This document shows, piece after piece, positions 26,737-46,638 of a stretch of 64,000 bases of DNA. How positions within the stretch are numbered: position 1 is the first letter of the stretch; each line of letters begins with the position of its first letter. The stretch covers positions 1,054,001 to 1,118,000 of the forward strand of contig NZ_CP054044.1 of NCBI RefSeq assembly GCF_013282745.1. The letters run 5' to 3'. Source of the stretch: Yersinia bercovieri ATCC 43970. GTDB lineage: Bacteria; Pseudomonadota; Gammaproteobacteria; Enterobacterales; Enterobacteriaceae. Below the pieces are notes generated by a model, which searched no databases, was not told where the DNA came from, and saw nothing but the letters and a program-made list of their open reading frames with translations. The position numbers and the translations under genes are program-made.

Positions 26737-28068
26737 TTAGCGGTTATAGCCTTTCAGGTTTGCTTTCTTCAATGCAGACTCGTATTGACTCGACATCATC
26801 AGAGTTTGCACTTGAGCCATAAAGTCCATGATGACCACCACTACGATAAGTAGGGAGGTACCACCAAAGTAAAATGGTACTTTCATCGCGTCACGCATGA
26901 ACTCCGGGATCAGGCAGATGAAAGTAATATACATCGCACCAATTAAGGTTAGACGCGTCATTACTTTATCGATGTACTTCGCCGTTTGCTCTCCCGGACG
27001 AATTCCTGGCACGAATGCACCGGACTTCTTCAGGTTATCTGCTGTTTCACGCGGGTTGAAAACTAGCGCCGTGTAGAAGAAACAGAAGAAGATGATTGCA
27101 GACGCATAGAGTAACACATAAAGCGGCTGTCCTGGCTGCAAATACATCGAAATAGTCGTCAGCCAGTTCCAACCTGTCCCACCCCCAAACCATGATGCAA
27201 TCGTGGCAGGGAACAGAATTATGCTGGAAGCGAAGATTGCAGGGATAACCCCGGCCATGTTCACTTTCAACGGTAAGTGTGTGCTCTGTGCTGCATAAAC
27301 ACGACGACCTTGTTGACGTTTAGCATAGTTAACGACGATACGACGTTGACCACGTTCAATGAAAACAACGAAGAAGGTTACTGCAAACACTAATACTGCA
27401 ACCAACAGCAACAGGAGGAAGTGCAGGTCGCCTTGCCGAGCTTGCTCGATGGTATGGGCTATTGCAGGTGGTAGACCGGCAACAATACCAGCAAAGATTA
27501 TGATTGAAATACCGTTACCGATACCACGCTCAGTAATCTGTTCGCCAAGCCACATCAGGAACATAGTCCCGGTGACCAAGCTAACAACAGCGGTAAAGTA
27601 GAAGGCAAAGCCTGGATTGATTACCAGACCTTGCATCCCAGGCATATTCGGTAGACCGGTAGCAATACCGATCGATTGGAATATAGCCAATACCAACGTG
27701 CCATAACGGGTGTACTGACTAATCTTACGACGGCCAGCTTCCCCTTCTTTCTTTATTTCTGCTAACGCTGGATGAACCACCGTTAACAGCTGGATAATAA
27801 TTGATGCCGAAATATACGGCATGATACCCAAGGCAAAGATAGAAGCACGACTGAGAGCACCACCAGAGAACATGTTAAACATTTCAATGATGGTCCCTCT
27901 CTGTTGCTCGAGCAATTTAGCAAGCACAGTGGCATCGATACCAGGAATCGGAATAAAAGAGCCGATACGGAAAACAATAAGCGCACCGATAACAAACAAA
28001 AGTCTGCGCTTCAGTTCGCCTAATCCGCCTTTAGCACTTTGAAAATCTAATCCTGGTTGCTTAGCCAT
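26737..28068 (-). CDS. secY: Protein translocase channel SecY
   Basis: SecY is the 10-helix protein-conducting channel of the inner membrane and works with SecE (encoded at 282) and SecG. The 443-residue protein has the lateral-gate and plug region in TM1-TM2 ([10 protein letters not shown], then [20 protein letters not shown]), the cytoplasmic C5 loop with the [11 protein letters not shown] motif near 355, and a charged tail. It is near the end of the spc operon, eight bases after rplO. Confidence 0.98.
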   Translation of the reverse strand: MAKQPGLDFQSAKGGLGELKRRLLFVIGALIVFRIGSFIPIPGIDATVLAKLLEQQRGTIIEMFNMFSGGALSRASIFALGIMPYISASIIIQLLTVVHPALAEIKKEGEAGRRKISQYTRYGTLVLAIFQSIGIATGLPNMPGMQGLVINPGFAFYFTAVVSLVTGTMFLMWLGEQITERGIGNGISIIIFAGIVAGLPPAIAHTIEQARQGDLHFLLLLLVAVLVFAVTFFVVFIERGQRRIVVNYAKRQQGRRVYAAQSTHLPLKVNMAGVIPAIFASSIILFPATIASWFGGGTGWNWLTTISMYLQPGQPLYVLLYASAIIFFCFFYTALVFNPRETADNLKKSGAFVPGIRPGEQTAKYIDKVMTRLTLIGAMYITFICLIPEFMRDAMKVPFYFGGTSLLIVVVVIMDFMAQVQTLMMSSQYESALKKANLKGYNR

Positions 28069-28075
28069 CTGCTAC

Positions 28076-28510
28076 TTATTCCTCAATTTTACCGCCAGCA
28101 GCTTCGATAGCAGCACGAGCGCCTTTGGTGACACGCAGACCACGAAGAGTTACCGCACGAGTGATTTCGCCTGAAAGCATAACTTTCGCGAACTCAATCT
28201 GGGTACCAACAACGTTAGCGGCTTTCAGCGTGTTCAGGTCGATTACGTCGCCTTCCACTAAAGCCAATTCAGACAGACGAACTTCTGCCGTGATCATAGC
28301 TTTGCGAGAGGTGAAGCCGAATTTCGGCAAACGACGATATAAAGGCATCTGACCACCTTCAAAACCACGACGTACGCCACCACCAGAACGTGAGTTCTGA
28401 CCTTTGTGACCACGACCAGCAGTTTTACCCAGGCCAGAACCGATACCACGACCTACACGCTTCGGCGCATGCTTGGCACCATCAGCCGGAGACAGAGTAT
28501 TTAAACGCAT
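28076..28510 (-). CDS. rplO: Ribosomal protein L15
   Basis: L15 is a 144-residue late-assembly protein of the large subunit. The N-terminal extension [20 protein letters not shown] is rich in basic and glycine residues ([19 protein letters not shown]), as in all bacterial L15 proteins. It precedes secY in the spc operon. Confidence 0.98.
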   Translation of the reverse strand: MRLNTLSPADGAKHAPKRVGRGIGSGLGKTAGRGHKGQNSRSGGGVRRGFEGGQMPLYRRLPKFGFTSRKAMITAEVRLSELALVEGDVIDLNTLKAANVVGTQIEFAKVMLSGEITRAVTLRGLRVTKGARAAIEAAGGKIEE

Positions 28511-28513
28511 CTG

Positions 28514-28693
28514 TTACTCCTCAACTTTAACCATGTAGGAAACCAAGTTGACCATACCACGTACAGCGGGAGTATCCTCACGCTCTACAGTATGACCAAT
28601 ACGACGCAGACCTAAACCGATCAGAGTTGCCTTGTGTTTCGGCAAACGACCGATACTGCTTTTTGTTTGAGTTACTTTAATAGTCTTTGCCAT
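28514..28693 (-). CDS. rpmD: Ribosomal protein L30
   Basis: L30 has 59 residues and begins [20 protein letters not shown], with the family segment [12 protein letters not shown] following. Archaeal and eukaryotic relatives are longer. It is separated by two bases from rpsE and by three from rplO, so all three are translated from one message. Confidence 0.96.
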
Positions 28694-28695
28694 GG

Positions 28696-29208
<513 letters not shown>

Positions 29209-29213
29209 CTACC

Positions 29214-29576
<363 letters not shown>

Positions 29577-30110
29577 TTACTTCTTCTTAGCCTCTTTGGT
29601 ACGCACGACTTCGTCGGCGTAACGGACACCCTTGCCTTTATAAGGCTCAGGACGACGGTAGGCACGCAAATCTGCTGCAACCTGACCAATCACCTGCTTA
29701 TCAGCGCCTTTCAGCACGATTTCAGTTTGGGTCGGGCATTCGGCAGTGATGCCAGCCGGCAATTCATGGTCAACTGGATGAGAGAAGCCTAAGGCTAAAT
29801 TCACCACGTTGCCTTTAACTGCGGCACGGTAACCTACGCCTACCAGTTGAAGCTTCTTAGTGAAGCCTTCGGTAACACCAACGACCATTGCGTTAAGCAG
29901 TGCACGAGTGGTACCCGCTTGGGCCCAACCGTCTACAGCGCCTTCGCGTGGAGCGAAAGTCAATGTATTATCTTCTTGCTTAACTTCAACAGCGCTATGG
30001 ACGGTACGAGTCAGCTCGCCGTTCTTACCCTTTATCGAAATAACCTGACCGTTGAGTTTTACCTCTACGCCGGCAGGAATGACGACGGGTGCTTTTGCAA
30101 CACGAGACAT
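29577..30110 (-). CDS. rplF: Ribosomal protein L6
   Basis: L6 (177 residues) is near the factor-binding centre of the large subunit. It has the two tandem L6 domains and the conserved C-terminal [11 protein letters not shown] motif near residue 154. The start [14 protein letters not shown] is standard; ten bases separate it from rplR. Confidence 0.98.
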   Translation of the reverse strand: MSRVAKAPVVIPAGVEVKLNGQVISIKGKNGELTRTVHSAVEVKQEDNTLTFAPREGAVDGWAQAGTTRALLNAMVVGVTEGFTKKLQLVGVGYRAAVKGNVVNLALGFSHPVDHELPAGITAECPTQTEIVLKGADKQVIGQVAADLRAYRRPEPYKGKGVRYADEVVRTKEAKKK

Positions 30111-30124
30111 TCTTTCCTCCCGAA

Positions 30125-30523
<399 letters not shown>

Positions 30524-30550
30524 TTACTCCCGTGATTCAATTGGTGACAA

Positions 30551-30856
30551 TTACCAGCTAGCCTTTTTAAGGCCCGGGATTTCACCGCGCATTGCGGTTT
30601 CACGGACTTTAATACGGCTCAACCCGAACTTCCGCAGGAAACCATGCGGACGACCAGTTTGGTTGCAGCGGTTACGCTGACGGGACGGGCTGGAATCACG
30701 CGGCAGAGACTGCAGCTTCAGAACAGCATTCCAACGATCTTCGTCGGATGAGTTCACACCAGAGATAATAGCTTTTAATTCCTCGCGTTGAGCGCGGTAT
30801 TTGTTAGCTAGTTTCACGCGAACAACTTCGCGTGCTTTCATTGATTGCTTAGCCAT
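30551..30856 (-). CDS. rpsN: Ribosomal protein S14 (zinc-free form)
   Basis: S14 (101 residues) sits in the 30S head. This is the long form without the CxxC pairs ([20 protein letters not shown]), so it needs no zinc. The start is ATG 30856 ([10 protein letters not shown]), with the frame open well upstream in non-coding sequence of the rplE end. It follows rplE by 13 bases. Confidence 0.97.
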
Positions 30857-30869
30857 CAGTAACCCTACC

Positions 30870-32132
<1,263 letters not shown>

Positions 32133-32199
32133 CTAATGTCAACTACTACTTTAGGACCCAGAATAGGTCGTTTAAAAGCCCCAATAACGAGGGCGCAGC

Positions 32200-32230
32200 A
32201 TTATAACACCGCTTCCAGATTATGGGTAGA
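32200..32230 (-). promoter_or_regulatory. spc operon promoter (extended -10)
   Basis: TGTTATAAT at 32200-32208 on the minus strand gives a perfect -10 with an upstream TG, 80 bases before rplN. The -35 region (TACCCA / CTACCC around 32223-32229) is poor and overlaps the T run of the preceding terminator. The sequence resembles the E. coli spc promoter. Confidence 0.7.
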
Positions 32231-32264
32231 AAAAATAAGCGGCCCACTTTCTGAGCCGCTTATT
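32229..32264 (-). terminator. Terminator-like hairpin at the end of the S10 operon
   Basis: AATAAGCGGC and GCCGCTTATT form a perfect 10-bp stem with an 11-base loop, followed by TTTT on the minus strand. It lies 22 bases past the rpsQ stop and immediately upstream of the spc promoter. Confidence 0.8.
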
Positions 32265-32285
32265 ATGTTCGAGTCAGCTACTCTA

Positions 32286-34211
<1,926 letters not shown>

Positions 34212-34216
34212 CTACC

Positions 34217-34498
<282 letters not shown>

Positions 34499-34509
34499 TT
34501 ATCCTCTAA

Positions 34510-35337
<828 letters not shown>

Positions 35338-35350
35338 TTACTCCTCCGAC

Positions 35351-36907
<1,557 letters not shown>

Positions 36908-36927
36908 TCAATCGCTCAATGACCTGA

Positions 36928-37316
<389 letters not shown>

Positions 37317-37422
37317 GTTCAACATATAACCCCCATATCGGGAGTATTGTTCAGTTACAACACTAGGCTGTGACTGACAGATTAGTTTCAATCTGACCTA
37401 TCAAGATTAGGTAGGCCCGCGC

Positions 37423-37450
37423 ATTATACGTAAATAACAGCAGGAAGCAA
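37423..37450 (-). promoter_or_regulatory. S10 operon promoter
   Basis: On the minus strand TTGCTT (37445-37450) and a perfect TATAAT (37423-37428) are separated by 16 bases, followed by GCGCGGGCC. The leader to rpsJ is about 175 bases, close to the 172-base E. coli S10 leader. Confidence 0.8.
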
Positions 37451-37621
37451 GCCACTGTTGGAAATCTATGCGGAAACTTACAAATTTGGCAGAATGCCGT
37501 TAGTTTTAGTGAATTTATTTATTATCACACAGGGTTACTATTGGTTGGATTGAAAGGAATTCTGGTAAAGCCAGGAAGTGGAACGGTGAACTTCACCGAT
37601 ACGCACAAAAGGATTCATCTT

Positions 37622-39103
37622 ATGACCCACTATCACTGTCAGAGTATCTTATTACTGCTTATGACAAGCTGTATCACCAACGTCGCCGTCGCAGCAGAGT
37701 TACGCTCACTGTTTCCACTACAAGCTTACACGCAAAACGTCACTTACTGGTTTCCAGAAAATAGCCCTAGTTATAATCAACCTCTGGTATCTGCTGAGCT
37801 ACAGCAGCGCGCATTAGCTAATCTACTGGCGCAATATTTTGGTGGCATGCCAACGGATGCTTCCCCTTGGGAAGAGCGTTATGTCCAGACGCACCTGCAG
37901 CCAAGTGGGGCAGGCAGTATTGCTCTCTACATCAAACGCAAGTTAGATGATTTCGACAATGCATACCGCCAAAAAGATATTATTAATTACGGTAGCAATT
38001 ATCGTCCCCACGGAATTCAGTGGTTGGATACTATCCGTAATAACATTCAGCTCGTGCAGTTCAACAAATTACACTTTCAACCGGAACAACGAGGAATTAC
38101 GATAACTGATACCTCAGTGAGGGTTTTACCGACGTTTGATCCTAGTTTTTATAGCGACACCATAGCAGGTGAGGGTTATCCTTTTGATAACTTACAAGAA
38201 ACTCATTTACATTTGGCGACGCCAATTTATAGTCTAGGGTATACACTTGATGGGCTTTGGACGTTTATTTTAACCCCCGATGTACTGGGATGGGTTCCTT
38301 CGAATTCGATTGCTTATACCGATAAGGCTTTTATCCACAAATGGCGACAAGCTGCCCACCATAAAATGGCTGCAATCATTGATGACAATGTATCTCTCGC
38401 TGGGTCAAAGTTATCTCGAATTTATAAGCAGGGTAGTATAGGCAGTCTTTTTCCGCAGCTTGATGATCAACATGTTCTGATTCCTGTAGTAAATGATCAG
38501 CAACAGGCGGTGGTTGCAGTCGCTAAGGTTCATCCTGGTAAGATACATTCCCTGCCATTCACAGCAACTTATCGAAATTTCTCATCGCTCATCAAGCGTA
38601 GGTTGGGAAAACCTTATGGGTGGGGTGGGTTATATGGGCATAACGATTGTTCAAGTGAACTAAAAAACTTGATGTTACCTTTTGGCTTTTGGCTGCCTAC
38701 CCACTCTTCTCAGCAACCCTCTCAGGGGAAAATAATTGAGTTAAGTGACCAGAAACCAGAGGATCGCTTAAAGTTTCTGGCTAGCCGAGGTCGCCCTTTT
38801 ATGACGCTGATTCATATTAAGGGGCACATAATGCTATATGTCGGTAATACTGCTGAGGGACACCCGTTAACATTCCAAAATATATGGGGATTAAGCCCAG
38901 CAGATCGAAGTCGAAGAGCCATCATTGGGGAAGCGGTACTGTTCCCATTGCTGCTCTCTTATCCTGAAGATAAGTCGTTGGCATCTTTAGCTGCTGGCGC
39001 TCAATTCCAAATCAGCTATCTCGATCAGCCAACTTATCTTGATGAGTTATCAACCAAAGAAAATGGGATACACCCGATGAGGGTAGGAAACAGTAAACTC
39101 TAA
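37622..39103 (+). CDS. Secreted SH3-domain / NlpC-P60-like cell-wall hydrolase
   Basis: From the ATG at 37622 the 493-residue product has a signal peptide (hydrophobic ILLLLMTSCITNVAVA, cleavage probably after AVAA near residue 25), so it is periplasmic or lipid-anchored at most weakly. The middle region resembles the SH3b-type repeats found before NlpC/P60 domains, and the C-terminal part has YGWGGLYGHNDCSSEL (catalytic Cys) and IKGHIMLYVG (catalytic His), the pattern of an NlpC/P60 peptidoglycan endopeptidase. An AAAGGA sequence precedes this ATG; the open frame starts 27 codons earlier. It occupies the slot where E. coli has gsp genes. Its substrate is unproven. Confidence 0.78.
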   Translation: MTHYHCQSILLLLMTSCITNVAVAAELRSLFPLQAYTQNVTYWFPENSPSYNQPLVSAELQQRALANLLAQYFGGMPTDASPWEERYVQTHLQPSGAGSIALYIKRKLDDFDNAYRQKDIINYGSNYRPHGIQWLDTIRNNIQLVQFNKLHFQPEQRGITITDTSVRVLPTFDPSFYSDTIAGEGYPFDNLQETHLHLATPIYSLGYTLDGLWTFILTPDVLGWVPSNSIAYTDKAFIHKWRQAAHHKMAAIIDDNVSLAGSKLSRIYKQGSIGSLFPQLDDQHVLIPVVNDQQQAVVAVAKVHPGKIHSLPFTATYRNFSSLIKRRLGKPYGWGGLYGHNDCSSELKNLMLPFGFWLPTHSSQQPSQGKIIELSDQKPEDRLKFLASRGRPFMTLIHIKGHIMLYVGNTAEGHPLTFQNIWGLSPADRSRRAIIGEAVLFPLLLSYPEDKSLASLAAGAQFQISYLDQPTYLDELSTKENGIHPMRVGNSKL

Positions 39104-39166
39104 AACTTCAAAAGTGAGTTCCTGACGGATACTCACTTTAGTTTATGCTTTGCAGGTAAATAATTG

Positions 39167-39640
39167 TCATTCTTTCGCCAGTTGGGCCTGTGAGTAGTTT
39201 TGTATCCCCAAGCGTTCGATCAGGCTGAGCTCTGTTTCAAGCCAATCAATATGACCCTCTTCTTCCGCCAAGATCTCTTTCAATAAATCTCGGCTGACAT
39301 AGTCATGGATTGAATCGGCATACGCAATACCTTCGCGTAAGTCCTTCGCCCCGGATAACTCGAGAGCTAAATCAGATTTCAGTATTTCTTCTACATCTTC
39401 ACCGATATTCAACTTGCCCAAGTCTTGCAAGTTAGGAATACCCTCGAGAAATAAAATGCGCTCAATGTATTTATCCGCATGCTTCATTTCATCAATGGAT
39501 TCGTGATACTCCTTATCATTAAGGCGCATCAGCCCCCAATTTTTAAAAATTCGGGCATGAAGAAAATATTGATTGATAGCAACCAGCTCGTTTCCGAGTA
39601 GTTTATTAAGATGTGCAATTATTTTTTTATCGCCTTTCAT
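39167..39640 (-). CDS. bfr: Bacterioferritin
   Basis: Bfr is a 24-subunit haem-containing iron store. The 157-residue protein has the ferroxidase ligands in the expected places (E18 in [12 protein letters not shown]51/H54 in IDEMKHAD, and E127/H130 in AEEEGHIDW); the methionine of the DEMKHAD motif is the haem ligand M52. I take ATG 39640 (MKGDKKII), the family start; the frame is open 16 codons upstream. It is downstream of bfd in the same direction. Confidence 0.96.
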   Translation of the reverse strand: MKGDKKIIAHLNKLLGNELVAINQYFLHARIFKNWGLMRLNDKEYHESIDEMKHADKYIERILFLEGIPNLQDLGKLNIGEDVEEILKSDLALELSGAKDLREGIAYADSIHDYVSRDLLKEILAEEEGHIDWLETELSLIERLGIQNYSQAQLAKE

Positions 39641-39718
39641 AGTTATACCCTCCGCTTCCAGTACTAAAAGTGTAGTACCAGATGGCAAAGTGTGGGGAAA
39701 ACTTATCCCTGCTAACTA

Positions 39719-39913
39719 TTAGGCAACATCATTCATTTCTGGAATGTTAGCGCGTTCCTCGATCAAGATTTCTCTGGCCTGTCGAATGCACTTTCCGCAA
39801 TCTGTACCGATAGGTACTAGCTGACGCAACTGCTTAATGGTATGTGGGTGGTGCTGACGTACGACTTTACGGATAACTTTGTCAGATATCGCATTACACA
39901 GACAAACGTACAT
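39719..39913 (-). CDS. bfd: Bacterioferritin-associated ferredoxin
   Basis: Bfd is a small [2Fe-2S] protein that reduces haem in bacterioferritin to release stored iron. The 64-residue product has the CxC at positions 4 and 6 (MYVCLCNA) and the distal CGKC pair near 38-41 that ligate the cluster. The ATG at 39913 is chosen over one four codons upstream because MYVCLCNA is the family start. Confidence 0.95.
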   Translation of the reverse strand: MYVCLCNAISDKVIRKVVRQHHPHTIKQLRQLVPIGTDCGKCIRQAREILIEERANIPEMNDVA

Positions 39914-39993
39914 AGAGAGACTCACTTCTTAACCAATTCCTCAAGTGTAAATAAGAATACGAGTTATTTCAATTAAGATTATTTAGCACATTA

Positions 39994-40023
39994 ATAAAAA
40001 AGGGTGCCGAAGCACCCTTTTAC
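39994..40023 (-). terminator. Rho-independent terminator of the str operon
   Basis: The minus strand has AAAGGGTGC / GCACCCTTT with a short loop, followed by TTTT, 33 bases past the tufA stop. The plus strand shows AAAAAAGGGTGC and GCACCCTTTTA. Confidence 0.9.
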
Positions 40024-40055
40024 TTGATCAATAAAGTAATTAATCAATAATGCAA

Positions 40056-41297
<1,242 letters not shown>

Positions 41298-41311
41298 TTA
41301 AACCCGAAAGC

Positions 41312-43420
41312 TTATTTGCCACGGGCTTCGATAACGGCTTTAGCGACGTTACTAGGTGCTTCAGCATACTCCAGGAATTCCATGGAGTAAGAAGCACGGC
41401 CCTGAGTCTGAGAACGCAGGTCAGTAGCATAACCGAACATTTCAGACAACGGAACCTTGACGCGAACGGTTTTACCGGTAGCTGTATCTTCCATACCTTC
41501 GATGATACCGCGACGACGGTTAAGGTCGCCCATTACGTCACCCATGTAATCTTCTGGGGTTTCGACTTCAACCTTCATGATAGGCTCAAGCAGAACTGGT
41601 TTAGCTCTTCTGAAACCTTCTTTAAAGGCGATAGAACCGGCTAATTTAAATGCCAATTCTGAGGAGTCGACGTCATGGTAAGAACCGTAGTGCAGACGCA
41701 CTTTAACGTCAACAACCGGATAACCTGCCAGAGGGCCGGATTTCAGTTGTTCCTGGATGCCTTTATCAACAGCAGGGATGAACTCTTTAGGAATAGAACC
41801 ACCAACGATTTCGTTGACGAATTCATACCCAGCGCCACCCGGTGGTAACGGAGACATGTCGATAACAACATGACCGTACTGACCACGACCGCCTGACTGC
41901 TTAGCGTGCTTACCTTCCACGTCCTTAACGGTGTCGCGGATAGTTTCACGGTATGCAACCTGAGGTTTACCGACGTTTGCTTCCACGTTAAATTCGCGGC
42001 GCATACGGTCAACCAGGATATCCAAGTGCAACTCACCCATACCAGCGATGATAGTCTGACCAGATTCTTCGTCAGTCCAAACGCGGAATGATGGATCTTC
42101 TTTTGCCAGACGACCCAGAGCCATACCCATTTTTTCTTGGTCGGCTTTGGTCTTTGGTTCAACTGCAACAGAGATTACTGGCTCTGGGAACTCCATACGT
42201 TCCAAGATGATCGGATTCGCTGGATCACACAGAGTGTCACCCGTCGTCACATCTTTCAGACCGATCGCTGCTGCGATGTCGCCTGCATGAACTTCTTTGA
42301 TCTCTTCGCGTTTGTTTGCGTGCATCTGTACGATACGGCCCAGACGTTCACGCTGTGAACGAACTGAGTTCAGCACGGTGTCGCCGGAATTTACAATACC
42401 CGAGTACACACGGAAGAAGGTCAGGTTACCAACAAACGGGTCGGTAGCAATTTTAAATGCCAGCGCAGAGAACGGCTCTTTGTCAGATGAGTGACGAACC
42501 GCCGGAGTATCTTTACCGTCGTCCAGAATACCGTTGATTGCTTCAACGTCAGTCGGGGCAGGCAGATATTCGATAACCGCATCCAGCATTGCCTGTACGC
42601 CTTTGTTTTTAAACGCAGAACCACAGGTAACCAAGATAATTTCGTTGTTCAGAACGCGTTTACGCAGAGCTTTCTTGATCTCTTCTTCGGTCAGCTCATC
42701 GCCACCCAAGTACTTATCCATCAGCTCATCTGACGCTTCTGCAGCAGATTCAACCAGGTTCTGGTGCCATTCAGCAGCCAGCTCAACCATATCAGCAGGG
42801 ATCTCTTCGTATTCGAAGGTCACGCCCTGATCGGCTTCGTTCCAGTTGATCGCTTTCATTTTCACCAGGTCAATAATACCGGTGAATTTCTCTTCCGCGC
42901 CGATAGCCAGTTGCAATGGAACTGGATTCGCGCCCAGACGAGATTTAATCTGACCAACAACTTTCAGGAAATTCGCGCCCATACGGTCCATTTTGTTAAC
43001 GAACGCGATACGCGGAACTTTATATTTATTCGCCTGACGCCATACGGTCTCAGACTGTGGCTGAACACCACCAACTGCACAGTAAACCATTACCGCGCCG
43101 TCAAGAACACGCATAGAACGTTCTACTTCGATGGTGAAGTCAACGTGTCCAGGGGTGTCAATGATATTGACGTGATGTGGTTCGAACTGTTTAGCCATAC
43201 CAGACCAGAAGCAGGTAGTAGCCGCAGAAGTAATGGTAATACCACGCTCCTGCTCCTGTTCCATCCAGTCCATGGTGGCTGCGCCGTCATGAACTTCACC
43301 GATTTTATGGTTTACACCGGTGTAAAACAGGATACGTTCGGTAGTGGTTGTCTTACCGGCGTCGATGTGAGCGCTGATACCGATATTACGATAGCGCTCA
43401 ATGGGTGTTTTACGAGCCAT
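41312..43420 (-). CDS. fusA: Elongation factor G
   Basis: EF-G drives translocation and, with RRF, ribosome recycling. The 702-residue protein has [19 protein letters not shown] near 17, DTPGHVDF near 88, NKMDR near 142 and the five-domain length of enterobacterial EF-G. No changes at fusidic-acid positions were judged, because I cannot align them reliably here. It is 93 bases after rpsG. Confidence 0.98.
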   Translation of the reverse strand: MARKTPIERYRNIGISAHIDAGKTTTTERILFYTGVNHKIGEVHDGAATMDWMEQEQERGITITSAATTCFWSGMAKQFEPHHVNIIDTPGHVDFTIEVERSMRVLDGAVMVYCAVGGVQPQSETVWRQANKYKVPRIAFVNKMDRMGANFLKVVGQIKSRLGANPVPLQLAIGAEEKFTGIIDLVKMKAINWNEADQGVTFEYEEIPADMVELAAEWHQNLVESAAEASDELMDKYLGGDELTEEEIKKALRKRVLNNEIILVTCGSAFKNKGVQAMLDAVIEYLPAPTDVEAINGILDDGKDTPAVRHSSDKEPFSALAFKIATDPFVGNLTFFRVYSGIVNSGDTVLNSVRSQRERLGRIVQMHANKREEIKEVHAGDIAAAIGLKDVTTGDTLCDPANPIILERMEFPEPVISVAVEPKTKADQEKMGMALGRLAKEDPSFRVWTDEESGQTIIAGMGELHLDILVDRMRREFNVEANVGKPQVAYRETIRDTVKDVEGKHAKQSGGRGQYGHVVIDMSPLPPGGAGYEFVNEIVGGSIPKEFIPAVDKGIQEQLKSGPLAGYPVVDVKVRLHYGSYHDVDSSELAFKLAGSIAFKEGFRRAKPVLLEPIMKVEVETPEDYMGDVMGDLNRRRGIIEGMEDTATGKTVRVKVPLSEMFGYATDLRSQTQGRASYSMEFLEYAEAPSNVAKAVIEARGK

Positions 43421-43513
43421 TTGATTCCTCTATTCCTAGGGCGTTCATTCGGTTAACCCATACGGGCTTTCAAGAAGATAGCCCGTATGGTTAGCATGAC
43501 TACTGCGTGGTAA

Positions 43514-43999
<486 letters not shown>

Positions 44000-44080
44000 T
44001 TAATTCAGGGTTGTCCAAAACTCTAAGAGTTTATTTTGACATTAATGTGAAAATGTTTGGCCTTACTTAACGGAGAACCA

Positions 44081-44515
<435 letters not shown>

Positions 44516-44541
44516 CTACTGGCAGAGAACGAGGACGCAGA

Positions 44542-44570
44542 ATTTTATGGCTGACTATCTAAGGTGTCAA
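44542..44570 (-). promoter_or_regulatory. str operon promoter
   Basis: TTGACA (44565-44570) and TAAAAT (44542-44547) on the minus strand are exactly 17 bases apart. A CCTCGTT...AACGAGG inverted repeat at 44505-44534 follows in the leader. The sequence matches the E. coli str promoter layout. Confidence 0.88.
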
Positions 44571-44592
44571 GAAATATACAGCATTGACTGCA

Positions 44593-44880
44593 TTACCATG
44601 CCAGTTGTTGCTGATGTTTTAGGGTCAAATCCACGAAGTGAGTATAGCTGATTAGTGTAGCGCTGTCTGAAATTTGACCAGACAAGCCGCGTGCAATAAC
44701 ATCATCTTCCAAAACAAAGAGAGAAGCGGGGTTATTTAACAACAGCTTAAGGCTCTCACTGTTTTTCAAAACAGTCATCACCCCATCTTGCAGAAAGAGA
44801 ATCTCATCTTCCGATGTGACTAATCTCAACAACGCAGATAAATCGCAACGATAAGGAGAATGACTGACGGTATAGAGCAT
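44593..44880 (-). CDS. tusB: Sulfurtransferase subunit TusB
   Basis: TusB is the third subunit of the TusBCD complex, which relays sulfur from TusA to TusE and on to MnmA for 2-thiouridine in tRNA. The 95-residue product starts [14 protein letters not shown] and matches the DsrH/TusB fold in length. It ends 23 bases before the str promoter -35 box, so run-through into rpsL is possible. Confidence 0.92.
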   Translation of the reverse strand: MLYTVSHSPYRCDLSALLRLVTSEDEILFLQDGVMTVLKNSESLKLLLNNPASLFVLEDDVIARGLSGQISDSATLISYTHFVDLTLKHQQQLAW

Positions 44881-44900
44881 TATAGCGACCCAAATCTCAA

Positions 44901-45266
44901 TTAAAAAGTCAGCACAACATCATAAGTCGACAGTTGGCGACCAAAATCCACCGGAGATAGCACCTCAACATCGAGGACCCAATCTGTTACTTCGCTCAAC
45001 CCGCGTTGCTGTACCGAGGCTTCGCAGAGATAACAATTCTCGACATCGTATAGAGGTAAGACACCGAAAGTCGCAATATAGTTTCTCGCGAGAATTATTT
45101 CAGGTTGCTGCTGAGGTAGCAGTTGCAAAACACCATCTGAAAGGAAGAATGCGCCGATCTCTTCGCTCAGTGCCGAAGCCGCCAGCAATGCATCCAGCCC
45201 TTCCCGCCCAGCGGAACTGCCGTGCGGACCTTGGGTGAAAACAAAAGCAATGCGTTTCATCGTCAT
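44901..45266 (-). CDS. tusC: Sulfurtransferase subunit TusC
   Basis: TusC is a DsrF-like subunit of the TusBCD sulfur relay complex. The 121-residue protein begins [16 protein letters not shown]; the homologous E. coli start is the second ATG (MKRIAF). The first ATG overlaps the tusD stop as TAATG, suggesting coupling, so it is used here. It is 20 bases upstream of tusB. Confidence 0.93.
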   Translation of the reverse strand: MTMKRIAFVFTQGPHGSSAGREGLDALLAASALSEEIGAFFLSDGVLQLLPQQQPEIILARNYIATFGVLPLYDVENCYLCEASVQQRGLSEVTDWVLDVEVLSPVDFGRQLSTYDVVLTF

Positions 45267-45661
45267 TAAAATTGTACCATACGGTCACACGTCAATGCCG
45301 CTTCAGCCAATGAACCCAGACCACTCAAAGTAAAGCCCGGTTGCAGATTCGCCGCCGCCAAATTGAGTTGCTCTGCTTCATGTTGGTCGGTCACACCACG
45401 ACGTAACGCCGCCGCTACACAGACATTCAGCAGTACACCATGCTCAGTTGCCAATTGTTGCCACGCCCGAACCAGGTCAAACTCATCACTGGCCGGCGCA
45501 GTTAATTGGTTCGCATTCAGCACCCCTTCACGGTAGAAGAAGATGCTGACTAAGTGATGACCTGAATTGATAAGGGCTTGCGCGAATTGGTAAGCGCTAC
45601 TGGCCTGCTGGGTGCCATAAGCCGGCCCCGTGACCATCAGGCAATATTTCAGGCCCGACAT
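45266..45661 (-). CDS. tusD: Sulfurtransferase subunit TusD
   Basis: TusD carries the persulfide in the TusBCD complex. The 131-residue protein has [17 protein letters not shown] near 11 and the active cysteine at C81 (NVCVAAA), which corresponds to C78 of E. coli once the three-residue longer N-terminus is counted. It overlaps yheO upstream and tusC downstream by the TAATG arrangement. Confidence 0.95.
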   Translation of the reverse strand: MSGLKYCLMVTGPAYGTQQASSAYQFAQALINSGHHLVSIFFYREGVLNANQLTAPASDEFDLVRAWQQLATEHGVLLNVCVAAALRRGVTDQHEAEQLNLAAANLQPGFTLSGLGSLAEAALTCDRMVQF

Positions 45662-46383
45662 TAACGATCATGCCCCACAAGATCACCGCTCTTAAACTGG
45701 CGAATATAGAGATAAACCGTGTGTTTAGAGATATTTAGCCGTTCGGCAACCTGATTGATAGCATCTTTGATATCAAAAATACCTTTTTCATACAGATTGA
45801 GAACGACTTGACGGTTCTTCGCATTATTCGAAACATTGCGGTCGGCATTAACCTCTTCGATGGTGAATTCCAGTGTTTGTGCCACCAGATCATCGACCGA
45901 AGAGGCAAAGTTAACCGAAGAGGCCACTTCTTGTGTTTCCGGCGGCATAAAGGTCTGAATGATTTGCGAGAAAGGAACATCCAGATTCATGTTGATGCAC
46001 AGCAGGCCAATAACGCGCTGGTCGCGGTTACGGATAGCGATAGTGACGGACTTCATTAACACACCGCTTTTGGCACGCGTGAAATAAGCTCTCGAGACAC
46101 TGCTGTCAGCACCCGCCATATCGTGCAACATCCGCAGAGCCAGGTCAGTTATTGGCGAACCAATTTGCCGCCCGGTGTGTTCACCGTTAGCAATTCTTAC
46201 CGCTGAGCTTTTCAGATCTTCCAGTGAATGCAGCACAATTTCACAGTGGTTGCCGATAAGCATCGCCAAGCCATCGACGATTGCTTCGTATGATTTTAGT
46301 ATTTCATGATCCGTCTGACTGAACGGACGTTCATCCAGTAAATCCAGTTCACTGGTTTCGCTACTGAGAAGCGAATTAGACAT
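45661..46383 (-). CDS. yheO: YheO, PAS-HTH transcriptional regulator
   Basis: This 240-residue protein has an N-terminal YheO/PAS-like ligand domain and a C-terminal helix-turn-helix ([20 protein letters not shown] near 211-230) of the DauR/YheO family. In E. coli its physiological target is not established; DauR relatives regulate D-amino-acid genes. The start ATG 46383 (MSNSLLSSE) matches the family; an upstream ATG at 46395 is also in frame. It overlaps tusD by one base. Confidence 0.9.
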   Translation of the reverse strand: MSNSLLSSETSELDLLDERPFSQTDHEILKSYEAIVDGLAMLIGNHCEIVLHSLEDLKSSAVRIANGEHTGRQIGSPITDLALRMLHDMAGADSSVSRAYFTRAKSGVLMKSVTIAIRNRDQRVIGLLCINMNLDVPFSQIIQTFMPPETQEVASSVNFASSVDDLVAQTLEFTIEEVNADRNVSNNAKNRQVVLNLYEKGIFDIKDAINQVAERLNISKHTVYLYIRQFKSGDLVGHDR

Positions 46384-46576
46384 CGAAGACACCATCCTCT
46401 AGGTAAAGCCTGTCTCAATATCGTTGGCAGACTCATAACTCAATATCTTAGATTTTAAGTCTAGCAAATATGCTGAGATAAAATCCTTGCGTTTGCGCGT
46501 GATATTGACGTTAAGCCCACAAGCCATAAACCGTCAAGTTATCAACGAGCAGAAGTGCAAATTGATATATGTGCTA

Positions 46577-46612
46577 CAAAAAAAACCGCCACGACAATTA
46601 TCGCAGCGGTTA
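46577..46612 (-). terminator. Rho-independent terminator of fkpA
   Basis: On the minus strand the stem AACCGCTGCGAT / GTCGTGGCGGTT (with G-U pairs) is followed by TTTTTT, 27 bases past the fkpA stop. Confidence 0.85.
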
Positions 46613-46638
46613 TCAGCAGGAGCGGTAACGAAGCTAAG

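Noticed and set aside
42764..43456. 230-codon plus-strand frame opposite fusA
   Set aside because: Antisense to EF-G, composition follows the complement of the real gene; no ribosome binding site or homology.
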